Assembly: GCA_019636055.1 (NCBI GenBank)
Contig: JAHBYH010000001.1
Coordinates: 310,001 to 374,000 of the forward strand
Length of the DNA: 64,000 bases
Direction: 5' to 3'
Origin: Candidatus Paracaedibacteraceae bacterium
GTDB lineage: Bacteria; Pseudomonadota; Alphaproteobacteria; Paracaedibacterales; Paracaedibacteraceae
Positions 44,601 through 55,214 of this stretch are shown piece by piece (position 1 is the stretch's first letter; each line of letters starts with the position of its first letter). The position numbers and the translations under genes are program-made. A model generated the notes under the pieces. The model saw nothing but the letters and a program-made list of their open reading frames with translations. It did no database searches and was not told the DNA's origin.

Positions 44601-44662
44601 TATACTCAACTTAGCTGAAGTTGCGGAATTCTCCATGCGCATCTTCAACTAAGATGAGTATA
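44601..44662. repeat. Long imperfect inverted repeat
   Basis: Arms 44601-44625 and 44638-44662 pair at 22 of 25 positions around a 12-base loop containing GAATTC. There is no T-run, so it is not an intrinsic terminator. It lies between the TraB/GumN-like gene start and the BI-1 gene end; its right arm contains the second copy of AAGATGAGTATA. Confidence 0.75.
44651..44662. repeat. 12-bp direct repeat, copy 2
   Basis: Second AAGATGAGTATA, within the right arm of the long inverted repeat; see the copy at 43266. Confidence 0.55.
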
Positions 44663-44696
44663 GGATAAATAAGGATATACGAAGCTTTTTCCAATA

Positions 44697-44725
44697 AAAA
44701 AGGGAGCTAAGAAGCTCCCTTTTTC
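44697..44725 (-). terminator. Intrinsic terminator of the BI-1 gene
   Basis: AGGGAGCT and AGCTCCCT form an 8-bp stem around AAGA; A-runs and T-runs on both sides make it usable in either direction. It lies 17 bases past the stop codon of the BI-1 gene. Confidence 0.88.
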
Positions 44726-44741
44726 TCAAAAACCAATAAAC

Positions 44742-45452
44742 TTAGTCGCGACGATTGCCGAACAAACGAAGTAAAGCCAAGAACAAGTTGATAAAGTCTA
44801 AATACAAAGTCAAGGCGCCCATAACTGCCATCTTACCAGATGTTTCTGGGGTATCAGCTTGATAATAGATGTCTTTCAATTTTTGAACATCATAGGCTGT
44901 TAGACCTGTAAAGATGATTACGGACAAAGCTGATGTTACAAGAGTCATCATATTGCTTTGCATAAAGATATTAACTATGGATGCAACGATAACGCCAATC
45001 AACCCCATCAACATAAAGGATCCCATAGAAGTCAGATCTTTTTTGGTTGTATAACCATACAAAGCCATTGAACCAAACACGCTAGCTGTAATAAAGAAAA
45101 TACGAGCTACACTTTCAATTTGATACATCATCAATACAGGCGTCAGAGATAGTCCCATCAAGGCTGCATAAATCCAATAGGTTGTCTGTGCCGTAGAAAA
45201 ACTCATGGAATTAATTCTAAAACTCAAGAACATAACCAAAGCCAAAGGTGCAAGTAAAACAACCCATGTCACGCCAGGCGCAAACAGAAATGCCTGAAGT
45301 GACGGATTAGTCACAGCAAAAAACGCAGCTAGCCCTGTGACTGCAAGACCCAACCCCATATAAACAAAAACACGCTGCATAAAGCCACGCAAACCTTCTT
45401 CAAAGGCAGCAAATTGGCCGGAACGTTGTACCGTACGATTTTCATAAGCCAT
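44742..45452 (-). CDS. Bax inhibitor-1/YccA family membrane protein
   Basis: A 236-residue protein with seven hydrophobic segments, the BI-1/TMBIM plan; bacterial members act as pH-gated calcium leak channels or protease regulators. The C-terminal D-F-I-N-L-F-L-A-L-L-R-L-F-G motif is the family signature and carries the pore aspartate. I start at the second methionine (45452), which has GAGG eight bases upstream. A terminator follows the gene directly. Confidence 0.94.
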   Translation of the reverse strand: MAYENRTVQRSGQFAAFEEGLRGFMQRVFVYMGLGLAVTGLAAFFAVTNPSLQAFLFAPGVTWVVLLAPLALVMFLSFRINSMSFSTAQTTYWIYAALMGLSLTPVLMMYQIESVARIFFITASVFGSMALYGYTTKKDLTSMGSFMLMGLIGVIVASIVNIFMQSNMMTLVTSALSVIIFTGLTAYDVQKLKDIYYQADTPETSGKMAVMGALTLYLDFINLFLALLRLFGNRRD

Positions 45453-45556
45453 AATTAACCTCATTCACTTATGTTACAATTAAAAATATAGTATCAGATT
45501 GATGAAAATAAAGCAAATAACGAGAATAAATAAGCTATTCTTTCTCTTTAAACTTC

Positions 45557-45922
45557 TTAAGCATCAGGATCCCAATCAGCATGACGTTTGCGGGATTGAT
45601 TCACCTGAACCAAAGTTATAAATAAGGTTGCTGATTGTGTTGTCCCATCAACAAAAGCCAGCTGTAGCGGAATCATATCTGGTGTAGACCTTCGTCTAAT
45701 ATCGAGTGATGATTGTGAAAGCACCCGTCCATTTAGGTAAAAAGTTTCCATACCTAAAGCAAGGATCCTACATTGTTTTCCCCGAAGGTCAAAATACATA
45801 TCCTCACCCGCACGTTCTAAGTGTTGTTGAGTAATTTGCTGAGGAATATCCATCGATTCTGGATCTAAACCACAGACAGCTTGCAACAAGGCACCCATTG
45901 CCATAAGCTTTTTCATATCCAA
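45557..45922 (-). CDS. Hypothetical protein downstream of plsC
   Basis: A 121-residue protein starting at the base directly after the plsC stop, so it belongs to the same transcript. A short hydrophobic N-terminus (about residues 5-18) suggests export or a membrane anchor. The rest is beta-rich, with one cysteine near residue 51. I do not recognise a family. Confidence 0.7.
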   Translation of the reverse strand: MDMKKLMAMGALLQAVCGLDPESMDIPQQITQQHLERAGEDMYFDLRGKQCRILALGMETFYLNGRVLSQSSLDIRRRSTPDMIPLQLAFVDGTTQSATLFITLVQVNQSRKRHADWDPDA

Positions 45923-46627
45923 CTACTTTCGCAAACTCTTCATTTCACCTTCGATTCTCTCTTCTAAAGTTTTCATAAACTCTGCATGAGACAATCCCGG
46001 TTGAATGGGAGGTAAAATTGACACTGTAATTGTCCCTGATTTTTTCTCAAAACCACGACGTGGCCAAAATGCACCGGAATCGAGGGCAACGGGCACAACC
46101 GGAACACTAAGCTCGGTATACATCGCCCCGATTCCCTGCCTATATCTCGGCGCATCACCAAACCCCTTACGCGTTCCTTCGGGATAAATAATAATTCTAT
46201 CACCATCCGCAATCCGTTCCTTTGCTTGCCTGACCATATCAGCCTTAGCATGACTACCTAATTTTCGATTCAACATAATGGTTTTAGTTTTCATGAAATG
46301 AAAATTAAAAAAAGGAAGATACAGCAACTCACGCTTAGCAATAAAAACAGACTCGGGAAAAATATTACAAAAAGAATAGGTCTCCCATGCTGATTGATGT
46401 TTAGAGGCAATAATACAAGGCCCCTTTGGCATATTTTCAAGCCCTAAAACGCGGTAATCAAGCCCTAGGATATGCTTAGCCCCCCAACTGTTCAAAGCAC
46501 CCCATGCCTGAGGTGGTCTAAAGGCTAATTTACGACTTCCAAATAGAAAAAGAACACCCAAAATAGCACTGCCGGCTGAAACAATCACAAAGTATACATT
46601 GAACAATAAAGATTTTATTTTTTGCAT
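45923..46627 (-). CDS. plsC: 1-acyl-sn-glycerol-3-phosphate acyltransferase
   Basis: A 234-residue enzyme making phosphatidic acid in phospholipid synthesis. N-terminal membrane segments are followed by H-Q-S-A-W-E (the H-x4-D/E catalytic motif; glutamate replaces the usual aspartate, as in many alphaproteobacterial copies), K-R-E-L-L-Y-L-P-F-F and the E-G-T-R glycerophosphate-binding motif. It is divergent from acpP, whose product supplies acyl groups. Confidence 0.95.
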   Translation of the reverse strand: MQKIKSLLFNVYFVIVSAGSAILGVLFLFGSRKLAFRPPQAWGALNSWGAKHILGLDYRVLGLENMPKGPCIIASKHQSAWETYSFCNIFPESVFIAKRELLYLPFFNFHFMKTKTIMLNRKLGSHAKADMVRQAKERIADGDRIIIYPEGTRKGFGDAPRYRQGIGAMYTELSVPVVPVALDSGAFWPRRGFEKKSGTITVSILPPIQPGLSHAEFMKTLEERIEGEMKSLRK

Positions 46628-46810
46628 AAACCAAATCCTAAAATTTTTCCCCCTACAAGCAAGGGGTTTATACCCCTGATCCTATAGAAAAACCTGTTCT
46701 TTAGAAACTGTTTTTTACTTTTGCTATGGATGGCTCTTGAATTTTATAAAAAAAGAGGTTATTTCTAGTGTTGAAAAATTGTTTTATAAATTTTTAAAGG
46801 ACATCTTATA

Positions 46811-47047
46811 ATGAGCAATGTTACAAGCCGCGTTATTGAAATCGTTGTCGACCACTTAGGTGTTGACGCTTCTAAAGTTACAGAAACATCAAGCTTCGTT
46901 GATGATCTTGGTGCAGACAGCCTAGACACCGTTGAACTTGTTATGAAGTTCGAAGAAGAATTCGGTATCGAAATTCCAGATACAGCTGCAGAAAAAATCG
47001 CAACAGTTAAAGATGCGATCGCGTTCATCGAAGCAAACGCAGCTTAA
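46811..47047 (+). CDS. acpP: Acyl carrier protein
   Basis: A 78-residue acidic protein carrying fatty acyl chains. The D-S-L motif around S37 is the site of the phosphopantetheine arm. Length and sequence are standard. The divergent plsC uses its acyl products. A strong intrinsic terminator separates it from fabF, which lets acpP be made in excess. Confidence 0.98.
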   Translation: MSNVTSRVIEIVVDHLGVDASKVTETSSFVDDLGADSLDTVELVMKFEEEFGIEIPDTAAEKIATVKDAIAFIEANAA

Positions 47048-47066
47048 GTTTTTGTATCTCTTATTT

Positions 47067-47092
47067 GGGCAGCTTTTACAGCTGCCCTTTTT
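47067..47092 (+). terminator. Intrinsic terminator after acpP
   Basis: GGGCAGC (47067-47073) and GCTGCCC (47081-47087) form a perfect stem around a 7-base loop, followed by a T-run. It lies 19 bases past the acpP stop. Confidence 0.92.
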
Positions 47093-47119
47093 ACCTTAAA
47101 TCAAAAAATTGAGGGTCCC

Positions 47120-48388
47120 ATGCGTCGAGTTGTTATAACCGGTATCGGTCTTGTCACCCCCCTAGGGGACGGAGCTAAATCCAGCTGGGAAGGCATCCTA
47201 GCCAGCAAATCAGGAATCAAGGGAATTGAACACTTTGAGACATCTGACTTAGCTGCCAAAATTGCGGGGATTGTCCCAAGAGGCGAGACAACCATCAAAG
47301 GGCAAGGGGTATTTAACCCTAATCTGTATATGGAACCCAAAGATCAACGAAAAGTTGACGACTTTATTTTATACGGCGTTGCCGCCGCTGAACAAGCGAT
47401 CCAAGATTCAGGTTGGATGCCTGAATCAGAGGAAGACCGCTGCCGAACCGGTGTTATGATCGGGTCTGGCATTGGTGGTCTTGCTGAAATCCACAAAACA
47501 GGTAGTATCTTAGATAATTCAGGCCCACGCCGTGTTTCACCATTTTTTATTCCGGCATCTTTAATAAATCTTGTCTCTGGCCATGTTTCCATCCGCCACG
47601 GATTCAAAGGTCCAAATCATGCAGTAGTTACGGCTTGTGCCACAGGAGCGCACGCCATTGGCGATGCGTCCCGATTGATTATGTTTGGCGATGCAGATGT
47701 TATGATTGCAGGCGGTGCCGAAGGAGCCGTTTGTCGCTTAGCTATGGCTGGTTTTGCCTCTGCACGCGCTCTATCGACAAGTTATAACGATACACCGACT
47801 AAAGCATCTCGCCCGTGGGATGAAGGTCGCGATGGATTCGTTATGGGCGAAGGATCTGGAATCGTCGTTCTCGAAGAATATGAACATGCTAAAAAGCGTG
47901 GCGCTAAGATTTATGCTGAAGTTATCGGTTACGGTATGTCAGGCGATGCCCATCATATTACAGCCCCTGCCGAAGATGGCGATGGTGCTTACCGCGCTAT
48001 GCAAGCAGCTTTGCGTAATGCTAAGATCAATCCGGAAGAAGTTGACTATATCAACGCCCACGGAACATCAACACCATTAGGGGATGCGATTGAAATCAAA
48101 GCTGTCAAGCGCGCCTTTGGTGACCATGCCTATAAACTATCCATGTCTTCAACAAAGTCAGCAATCGGCCACCTCTTAGGTGCGGCCGGCAGCGTTGAGA
48201 CTATTTTCTGTGCGTTAGCTTTACGAGATCAAGTAGCACCGCCCACCCTGAATTTGGACAATCCTTCCGAAGGGTGTGATCTAGACCTCGTTGCTCATCA
48301 AGCAAAGCAACGCCCAATTAAAATTGCGGTCTCCAATTCCTTTGGTTTTGGTGGCACAAATGCCTCACTCGTATTAAAATCTGTCTAA
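47120..48388 (+). CDS. fabF: 3-oxoacyl-ACP synthase II
   Basis: A 422-residue condensing enzyme that elongates acyl-ACP with malonyl-ACP. The catalytic triad is C173 (T-A-C-A-T-G), H314 (N-A-H-G-T-S-T) and H351 ([10 protein letters not shown]). The C-terminal G-F-G-G-T-N-A-S is typical. It follows acpP and leads ndk by 16 bases. Confidence 0.97.
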   Translation: MRRVVITGIGLVTPLGDGAKSSWEGILASKSGIKGIEHFETSDLAAKIAGIVPRGETTIKGQGVFNPNLYMEPKDQRKVDDFILYGVAAAEQAIQDSGWMPESEEDRCRTGVMIGSGIGGLAEIHKTGSILDNSGPRRVSPFFIPASLINLVSGHVSIRHGFKGPNHAVVTACATGAHAIGDASRLIMFGDADVMIAGGAEGAVCRLAMAGFASARALSTSYNDTPTKASRPWDEGRDGFVMGEGSGIVVLEEYEHAKKRGAKIYAEVIGYGMSGDAHHITAPAEDGDGAYRAMQAALRNAKINPEEVDYINAHGTSTPLGDAIEIKAVKRAFGDHAYKLSMSSTKSAIGHLLGAAGSVETIFCALALRDQVAPPTLNLDNPSEGCDLDLVAHQAKQRPIKIAVSNSFGFGGTNASLVLKSV

Positions 48389-48404
48389 TTACTCGGAGTA
48401 TAAA

Positions 48405-48827
48405 ATGACACTACAAAGAACATTTTCTATCATTAAGCCTGACGCAACACGTCGCAACCTAACCGGTAAAATCAACGCAACAATCGAAGCAGCTGGTCTA
48501 CGTATCGTTGCTCAAAAGCGCGTTCAACTGACACAAGCACAAGCCGAAGGTTTTTACGCAGTTCACAAAGAACGCGCTTTCTTTAACGACCTCGTTTCTT
48601 TCATGATTTCCGGACCAGTTGTTGTTCAAGTTCTTGAAGGCGACAATGCTGTTGCAAAATACCGTGAAGTTATGGGTGCAACAAACCCAGAAAATGCAGA
48701 TGCCGGTACAATTCGTAAAGAATTTGCTGAATCCATCGAAGCAAACTCTGTCCATGGTTCAGATTCTTTGGAAAATGCAGCTATTGAGATTGCATACTTC
48801 TTCGCCCAAACAGAAATTGTTGGTTAA
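48405..48827 (+). CDS. ndk: Nucleoside diphosphate kinase
   Basis: A 140-residue enzyme that balances nucleoside triphosphate pools through a phospho-histidine. The active-site histidine is H117 in N-S-V-H-G-S-D, and the N-terminal T-F-S-I-I-K-P-D-A segment is standard. It lies 16 bases after fabF, sharing its transcript, and ends at a terminator. Confidence 0.98.
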   Translation: MTLQRTFSIIKPDATRRNLTGKINATIEAAGLRIVAQKRVQLTQAQAEGFYAVHKERAFFNDLVSFMISGPVVVQVLEGDNAVAKYREVMGATNPENADAGTIRKEFAESIEANSVHGSDSLENAAIEIAYFFAQTEIVG

Positions 48828-48853
48828 TACCAATCTCTGAAATATTTAAGTCA

Positions 48854-48880
48854 AAAGGCGTCAACTCTGACGCCTTTTCT
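48854..48880 (+). terminator. Intrinsic terminator after ndk
   Basis: AAAGGCGTC (48854-48862) and GACGCCTTT (48869-48877) form a 9-bp stem with a six-base loop and a T-run. Confidence 0.92.
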
Positions 48881-49009
48881 CTACACCTATCCTCTTGATA
48901 GAGAGGCAAAAAATCCTCACTACCTACTACTTGTTAACTTTTCGTTTGCACATTTATGCTAAAATTGGTTGTATGTATGTAATAAATATTAGGATAGAGG
49001 GTTATTATA

Positions 49010-50191
49010 ATGTCCACAGAAGTCGTCATCGTCGCAGCACAACGCACACCAATCGGTGCATTTCAAGGTGTATTTGATGGTGTAAAAACAACATCACTCG
49101 GATCAACCGCCATCAAAGGTGCCTTAGATTCTGCTAATATTTCCGGCGACTCAATCGAAGAAGTCTATATGGGATGTGTTTTACCTGCTGGACTAGGTCA
49201 AGCCCCTGCTCGTCAAGCAGCGCTCGGTGCTGGCATCCATAAACACACGCCATGCGCTACGATCAATAAAGTTTGTGGTTCCGGTATGAAAGCAATCATG
49301 CTTGGGATTGATCAAATCCGCGCAGGTGAGACAAATACAATTGTTGCAGGCGGCATGGAAAGCATGACAAATGCCCCCTATCTTTTACAAAAAGGACGCA
49401 GCGGATACCGCCTAGGTCATGGTAAAATTTTTGACCACATGTTTCTTGATGGTTTAGAAGATTCTTATACCGAAGGTGGGTTAATGGGATTATTTGCCGA
49501 AGCAACAGCTGAAAAATATGGGTTTACCCGTGAAGATCAAGATGCCTTTGCTCGTGAATCATCAATCCGCGCCAAGCAAGCTCTCCAAGATGGAGTGTTT
49601 AAAGATGAAATCACATCAGTCACGATCCAGGACCGCAAAGGCGACATCGTCATCGCCGAAGATGAAACACCAAGCAAAGTCAATCCAGACAAAATCCCAC
49701 AACTCAAACCAGCCTTTAAAAAAGATGGTACGGTTACTGCGGCAAACTCATCCTCCATTTCTGATGGTGCAGCAGCGGTTGTCCTGATGTCTAAAGATCA
49801 GGCCAAAAAGTCAGGACAGGCCGTCTTGGCGACCGTCAAAGGCCATGCGACATATGCTCAAGAACCAGAATGGTTTACAACAGCCCCAGTCGGTGCCATT
49901 GATAAACTCTGCAAAAAAATCGGCTGGAAAATTGAGGAGATTGATCTCTTTGAAATTAATGAAGCTTTTGCTGTTGTCACCATGGCTGCCATGAAAGATC
50001 TAAATATCCCCCACACAAAAGTCAATGTTTATGGTGGCGCTTGTGCATTAGGTCATCCAATTGGTGCCAGCGGAGCACGCTTAGTCGTAACACTAATTCA
50101 TGCCCTTCGCACTCAAGGCAAGAAAAAAGGCATTGCGTCCCTCTGCCTTGGCGGTGGTGAAGCCGTTGCGGTTGCCGTTGAAATTGAGTAA
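49010..50191 (+). CDS. Acetyl-CoA C-acetyltransferase (thiolase)
   Basis: A 393-residue thiolase that joins or splits acetyl-CoA/acetoacetyl-CoA. Active-site residues are C89 (K-V-C-G-S-G), H349 (G-H-P-I-G-A-S-G-A-R) and C379 (C-L-G-G-G). AtoB/PhaA-type length. It has its own terminator and no visible partner reductase or synthase, so a role in polyhydroxybutyrate or in isoprenoid/ketone metabolism cannot be separated here. Confidence 0.95.
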   Translation: MSTEVVIVAAQRTPIGAFQGVFDGVKTTSLGSTAIKGALDSANISGDSIEEVYMGCVLPAGLGQAPARQAALGAGIHKHTPCATINKVCGSGMKAIMLGIDQIRAGETNTIVAGGMESMTNAPYLLQKGRSGYRLGHGKIFDHMFLDGLEDSYTEGGLMGLFAEATAEKYGFTREDQDAFARESSIRAKQALQDGVFKDEITSVTIQDRKGDIVIAEDETPSKVNPDKIPQLKPAFKKDGTVTAANSSSISDGAAAVVLMSKDQAKKSGQAVLATVKGHATYAQEPEWFTTAPVGAIDKLCKKIGWKIEEIDLFEINEAFAVVTMAAMKDLNIPHTKVNVYGGACALGHPIGASGARLVVTLIHALRTQGKKKGIASLCLGGGEAVAVAVEIE

Positions 50192-50196
50192 TAGAA

Positions 50197-50227
50197 ATAA
50201 GAGCCCCAAATAACGGGGCTCTTATTT
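50197..50227 (+). terminator. Intrinsic terminator after the thiolase gene
   Basis: ATAAGAGCCCC and GGGGCTCTTAT (50197-50207 and 50215-50225) form an 11-bp perfect stem with a seven-base loop. Confidence 0.92.
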
Positions 50228-50374
50228 ATTCACACAATTACAGTCATTCCATTTAACTCTCTGGCATCGTCTTAAATGATTATAAGGCAACACAACCAAA
50301 AAAGAATAAACAAAAAATATTAAAGTATATCGCTTTTTAATATCATGTGAACACGATATACAAAGGAAAAAATA

Positions 50375-50704
50375 ATGGTCAAACTCTCTATCGCATCTCT
50401 TTTTCTAATTAATCTATCAACAGGCCACGAAAAAGCAGACAGTATTAGTTCTTGGGATGCCTTACTCCAAAAACTCGACATTGAGATCGCTCCTTATCAT
50501 ATCGCTATAGAACTGACTGCCCCTCATTCGGAAGAAAGCAATGATTCGACAAAAACCCAATACCCTCCTAGATTCTTTCAACAAGAAAACCTCTATAATT
50601 TAAACAAATCAAGTTCGTCACCTTATATAGATGCAACAATCCCACAAGCCCCCCCTATACTAGAAAATGTGTTACCAAAACTAAGTAACCATCGTTCAGA
50701 ATAA
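50375..50704 (+). CDS. Small secreted hypothetical protein
   Basis: A 109-residue protein with a short hydrophobic N-terminus (about residues 4-15) compatible with a signal peptide and a proline/serine-rich rest with no predicted fold. A good AAAGGAAA site precedes the ATG. Low complexity and export signal fit a small effector-like or lineage-specific protein; no family recognised. Confidence 0.55.
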   Translation: MVKLSIASLFLINLSTGHEKADSISSWDALLQKLDIEIAPYHIAIELTAPHSEESNDSTKTQYPPRFFQQENLYNLNKSSSSPYIDATIPQAPPILENVLPKLSNHRSE

Positions 50705-50742
50705 AACATTAGATTATTGTCTGTTTATGCGGCAGAATAGCG

Positions 50743-51225
50743 CTAAAGTGATGCTCTATTTATAGCCCTTATCCCAATATAAATCTCAAACTCCGTGTGA
50801 TCTGGTGACATTTTGGCCATGTCGTATTTTTCGAAATCAACCAGATATGTTCTCTGGGCATTCAATGCTGAATCTGCCCAAATTTCTTGCCACGCATTAA
50901 TACAAGTCTGAGGCATCGGGCCTGCGTTAGAGGCAACATGATAGGATTGTGCAGGGATTGCTAACATATTTAATCCTTCAGGCATGGTCTCAGCAGAAGT
51001 AACTTGCTCCCCTAAGAAGTAGGTATATTCACCTGTATGATCTGAGGAATAGTCTGTATAGCAAGAATAGAGTATCCCAGGATTGGCCCGATTCGGTAAT
51101 TGGGAAAAAATCTCTTCGGCAAAATAACGCCCAAACATACTTGGAATTTTTGCCTCAGCAGATGCTTCAGTTGCATTTGTTGTTCGGCACGAAATTCCAA
51201 CAAGAATTATTGCGTCTTTTATCAT
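50743..51225 (-). CDS. GyrI-like/AraC effector-binding domain protein
   Basis: A 160-residue stand-alone small-molecule-binding domain like those on AraC regulators and in YdeE/SbmC. The pattern V-G-I-S-C-R-T-T-N near the start, Y-S-C-Y-T-D-Y, a central I-P-A-Q-S-Y-H-V and a final F-E-I-Y-I-G-I is the family plan. No DNA-binding domain is present. A detoxification or drug-sequestering role is plausible; ligand unknown. Confidence 0.75.
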   Translation of the reverse strand: MIKDAIILVGISCRTTNATEASAEAKIPSMFGRYFAEEIFSQLPNRANPGILYSCYTDYSSDHTGEYTYFLGEQVTSAETMPEGLNMLAIPAQSYHVASNAGPMPQTCINAWQEIWADSALNAQRTYLVDFEKYDMAKMSPDHTEFEIYIGIRAINRASL

Positions 51226-51279
51226 CGTTCATCCCTCACGAAATAAGGGAATCTTAACACGAATACCCTGCACTGTCTA

Positions 51280-52506
51280 TCACATGTACATTGCCCGTAT
51301 GCTTGGATTAATTTCTTCTTTTTTCGGACGATATTTCTCCAAAACCTTGACCGCATCTTTACGGGTGATTTCCATGGACTTGCCAACATGCACGCGGATA
51401 TTAAAAGCAATCTCTTTCATAATATCTGAAATCATGGCATTTAGGCTTCTTGCCCCTGTACTTTGCAGAACAGCTATATCAGCAATATAATCCAAAGCAT
51501 CATCAGAAAATGACAGATCAATATCATAAGCTAGTTTATATTTTGCCTTTAATTGTATCAAAACCGATGATTTTGCTGTTGTCATAATTCTTTTAAGACT
51601 ATCTTTGCCTAAAGATTGAAGCTGAACAATATTTCCCAAACGCCCGGCTAATTCTGGCAACATCCCAAAACGCTCTAAATCATGTGGCGTTAAAACCTTA
51701 CCATTACTCGGCTTTAGGTTTGGAAAAGCACCGCCTGCAATGAATAAAACATTTGATGTATCAAAAGCCTCACCATTATTCAGGATGATTGTTGTGCCTT
51801 GTATTGGCGGCAAAAGTTCTTGCTGAACACGCGTGACAACCTCTAGTTTACTTCCATGTTCGAGGCAGATTTTATCAAACTCATCCATAAAGACAATCCC
51901 TTGTTGAGCACAAGCAATAATTTCAGAACGTTTCGGTTTGTCTTCTTGCGACTTTTTCAAAAAGGTTTCAGCATTAAGATATAGAATATCAAACATATAT
52001 TGCCATTTAGATCCGATATACCCCTGAGTCGTCCATTCAGTCGCATTTCCAACAACCATCGGCACGTTCATTATTTTAGATAAAGCTTGAATCGTCGATG
52101 TTTTACCAGTCCCCGTCGGCCCAACCATCAGTATATTGGGTTTAACAAGTTCAACGTCAGCGTATTGAGCAAGTTTAGGATCTAATTTTAGAGCAGATTT
52201 AAATCGTAAGTTAACCAAATGATCATGAACAAATGTTGCCATACCTTTCATAGCATCATCCTGACCAATTGTAGATTCCGTCAAATGTGCATATATTTCA
52301 TCCGGATACAAAATATCTCCCATGTCTAACTTAGGGGGAACATACAGACTCAGGGCAGTTGGTATTGCTGATGTGTCAACAGCGGGTGTTTCGTCAACAG
52401 CCCCCTTAGGCGTTTCATCAAATAATAAATCAAGACCATAATCTTCAGAATGAACACTAAATATTGATAGAAATAGAGAAACATATACACCCTTAATCAT
52501 ACCCAA
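51280..52506 (-). CDS. Exported ClpX-like AAA+ ATPase lacking zinc domain and ClpP-docking loop
   Basis: A 408-residue AAA+ unfoldase of the ClpX type. The N-terminal 20 residues are hydrophobic, like a signal peptide, followed by a proline/acidic linker instead of the ClpX zinc domain. Walker A G-P-T-G-T-G-K-T is at 129-136, a G-Y-I-G pore loop at 162-165 and Walker B I-V-F-M-D-E-F-D-K at 204-212. Sensor and arginine-finger regions match ClpX (F-I-A-G-G-A-F, L-A-G-R-L, S-T-G-A-R-S-L). The long insertion that carries the IGF loop for ClpP binding in ClpX is missing. It seems to act without ClpP; cellular location is inferred from the signal. Confidence 0.85.
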   Translation of the reverse strand: MGMIKGVYVSLFLSIFSVHSEDYGLDLLFDETPKGAVDETPAVDTSAIPTALSLYVPPKLDMGDILYPDEIYAHLTESTIGQDDAMKGMATFVHDHLVNLRFKSALKLDPKLAQYADVELVKPNILMVGPTGTGKTSTIQALSKIMNVPMVVGNATEWTTQGYIGSKWQYMFDILYLNAETFLKKSQEDKPKRSEIIACAQQGIVFMDEFDKICLEHGSKLEVVTRVQQELLPPIQGTTIILNNGEAFDTSNVLFIAGGAFPNLKPSNGKVLTPHDLERFGMLPELAGRLGNIVQLQSLGKDSLKRIMTTAKSSVLIQLKAKYKLAYDIDLSFSDDALDYIADIAVLQSTGARSLNAMISDIMKEIAFNIRVHVGKSMEITRKDAVKVLEKYRPKKEEINPSIRAMYM

Positions 52507-52592
52507 ACCTCATTGTACTTCGTTACTTACACTTCAGTTTGGCTTATATAATATTAATAATTTACCAATTAACGTAATTATATTACAAAAAT

Positions 52593-52621
52593 AAAAACCC
52601 TCTTTTTACTAGAGGGTTTTT
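52593..52621 (-). terminator. Intrinsic terminator of the ctaC-ctaD operon
   Basis: AAAAACCCTCT and AGAGGGTTTTT pair over 11 bp; on the minus strand it ends in a T-run 20 bases past the ctaD stop. Confidence 0.9.
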
Positions 52622-52640
52622 ATATCAAAACTAAGGTTTA

Positions 52641-54242
<1,602 letters not shown>

Positions 54243-54294
54243 TCACCTATTTCTTACAACTAACCTAATCTAATGCCCCATAGAGGGGCTACTT

Positions 54295-55056
54295 TTAACT
54301 TGCCTGTTTAGTTTTAACCCAAGTATCAAACTCTTCTTGGGAAACGACTTTCACAGCAATCGGCATAAATCCGTGCTTAACACCACAGAGTTCCGAACAT
54401 TGGCCATAGTAAGTCCCTTCTTTATGGACTTTAAACCATGTCTCGTTTAAACGACCCGGAACAGCGTCTTTTTTAACACCAAACGATGGAACGGCGAAAC
54501 TATGAAGAACATTGTCAGATGTTACCAATAACCGAACCGCCTTACCAACAGGAACAACGATCGGATTATCCACATCCAGCAAACGAAGCTGACCGGGTTT
54601 AAGATCCGCATCCTCAATCATTCGACTGTCAAATTCAACTTTATGATCAGGCAATTCATATGTCCAGTACCATTGACGCCCAATAACCTTAACTGTCAGA
54701 TCAGCATTTTCAATACGATCACTAAAAAATAGTAACTTCAAAGACGGAATGCCAATAACAACCAAAATTAAAACAGGAACCAATGTCCAGACAATTTCAA
54801 TAAAGGTATTATGAGAAACCCTTGACGGGTTTGGGTTTCGTTTTTCATTGTATCGCCATAGGGTATACCCCAACAGCAACGTCACAAAAACACCGACACT
54901 AATGATAATGACTAACAAAAGATTGTGCATCTCAGTTAATCCATCCATCGTTGGCGTTGCCGGTGACTGGAATCCGATTTCCCACGGCTTTGGTGCATCA
55001 GCCATTGCAACACTGGTAACAGCAAACAGCCAAGCCATTTTCTTGATAAAACTCAT
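54295..55056 (-). CDS. ctaC: Cytochrome c oxidase subunit II
   Basis: A 253-residue subunit with a signal peptide, two membrane helices and the periplasmic cupredoxin domain. The dinuclear Cu_A site is complete (C-S-E-L-C-G-V-K-H with C, C, H and a preceding H-S-F-A, and M in G-F-M-P-I). It receives electrons from cytochrome c. First gene of the ctaC-ctaD pair. Confidence 0.97.
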   Translation of the reverse strand: MSFIKKMAWLFAVTSVAMADAPKPWEIGFQSPATPTMDGLTEMHNLLLVIIISVGVFVTLLLGYTLWRYNEKRNPNPSRVSHNTFIEIVWTLVPVLILVVIGIPSLKLLFFSDRIENADLTVKVIGRQWYWTYELPDHKVEFDSRMIEDADLKPGQLRLLDVDNPIVVPVGKAVRLLVTSDNVLHSFAVPSFGVKKDAVPGRLNETWFKVHKEGTYYGQCSELCGVKHGFMPIAVKVVSQEEFDTWVKTKQAS

Positions 55057-55169
55057 AACCCAACTACCACATAAATAAAATACTCGCTAAATGCATTGTG
55101 ACGGGTTTTATCGTTCAGCACAAGAGGCTAAGACTCATTTTTCTGGTGCGCTCAATTGACGCAGACAAA

Positions 55170-55200
55170 AATAAAAGGGAGGATCTCCCTCCCTCTTATT
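55170..55200 (-). terminator. Intrinsic terminator of the subtilase gene
   Basis: AGGGAGG (55176-55182) and CCTCCCT (55188-55194) form a stem, extended by A/T pairs, with a T-run on the minus strand. Confidence 0.85.
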
Positions 55201-55214
55201 AGGCATCCAGAAAC

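Noticed and set aside
48895-49077. 60-codon open frame overlapping the thiolase start
   Set aside because: It runs over the promoter region and the start of the thiolase in another frame; no support as a gene.
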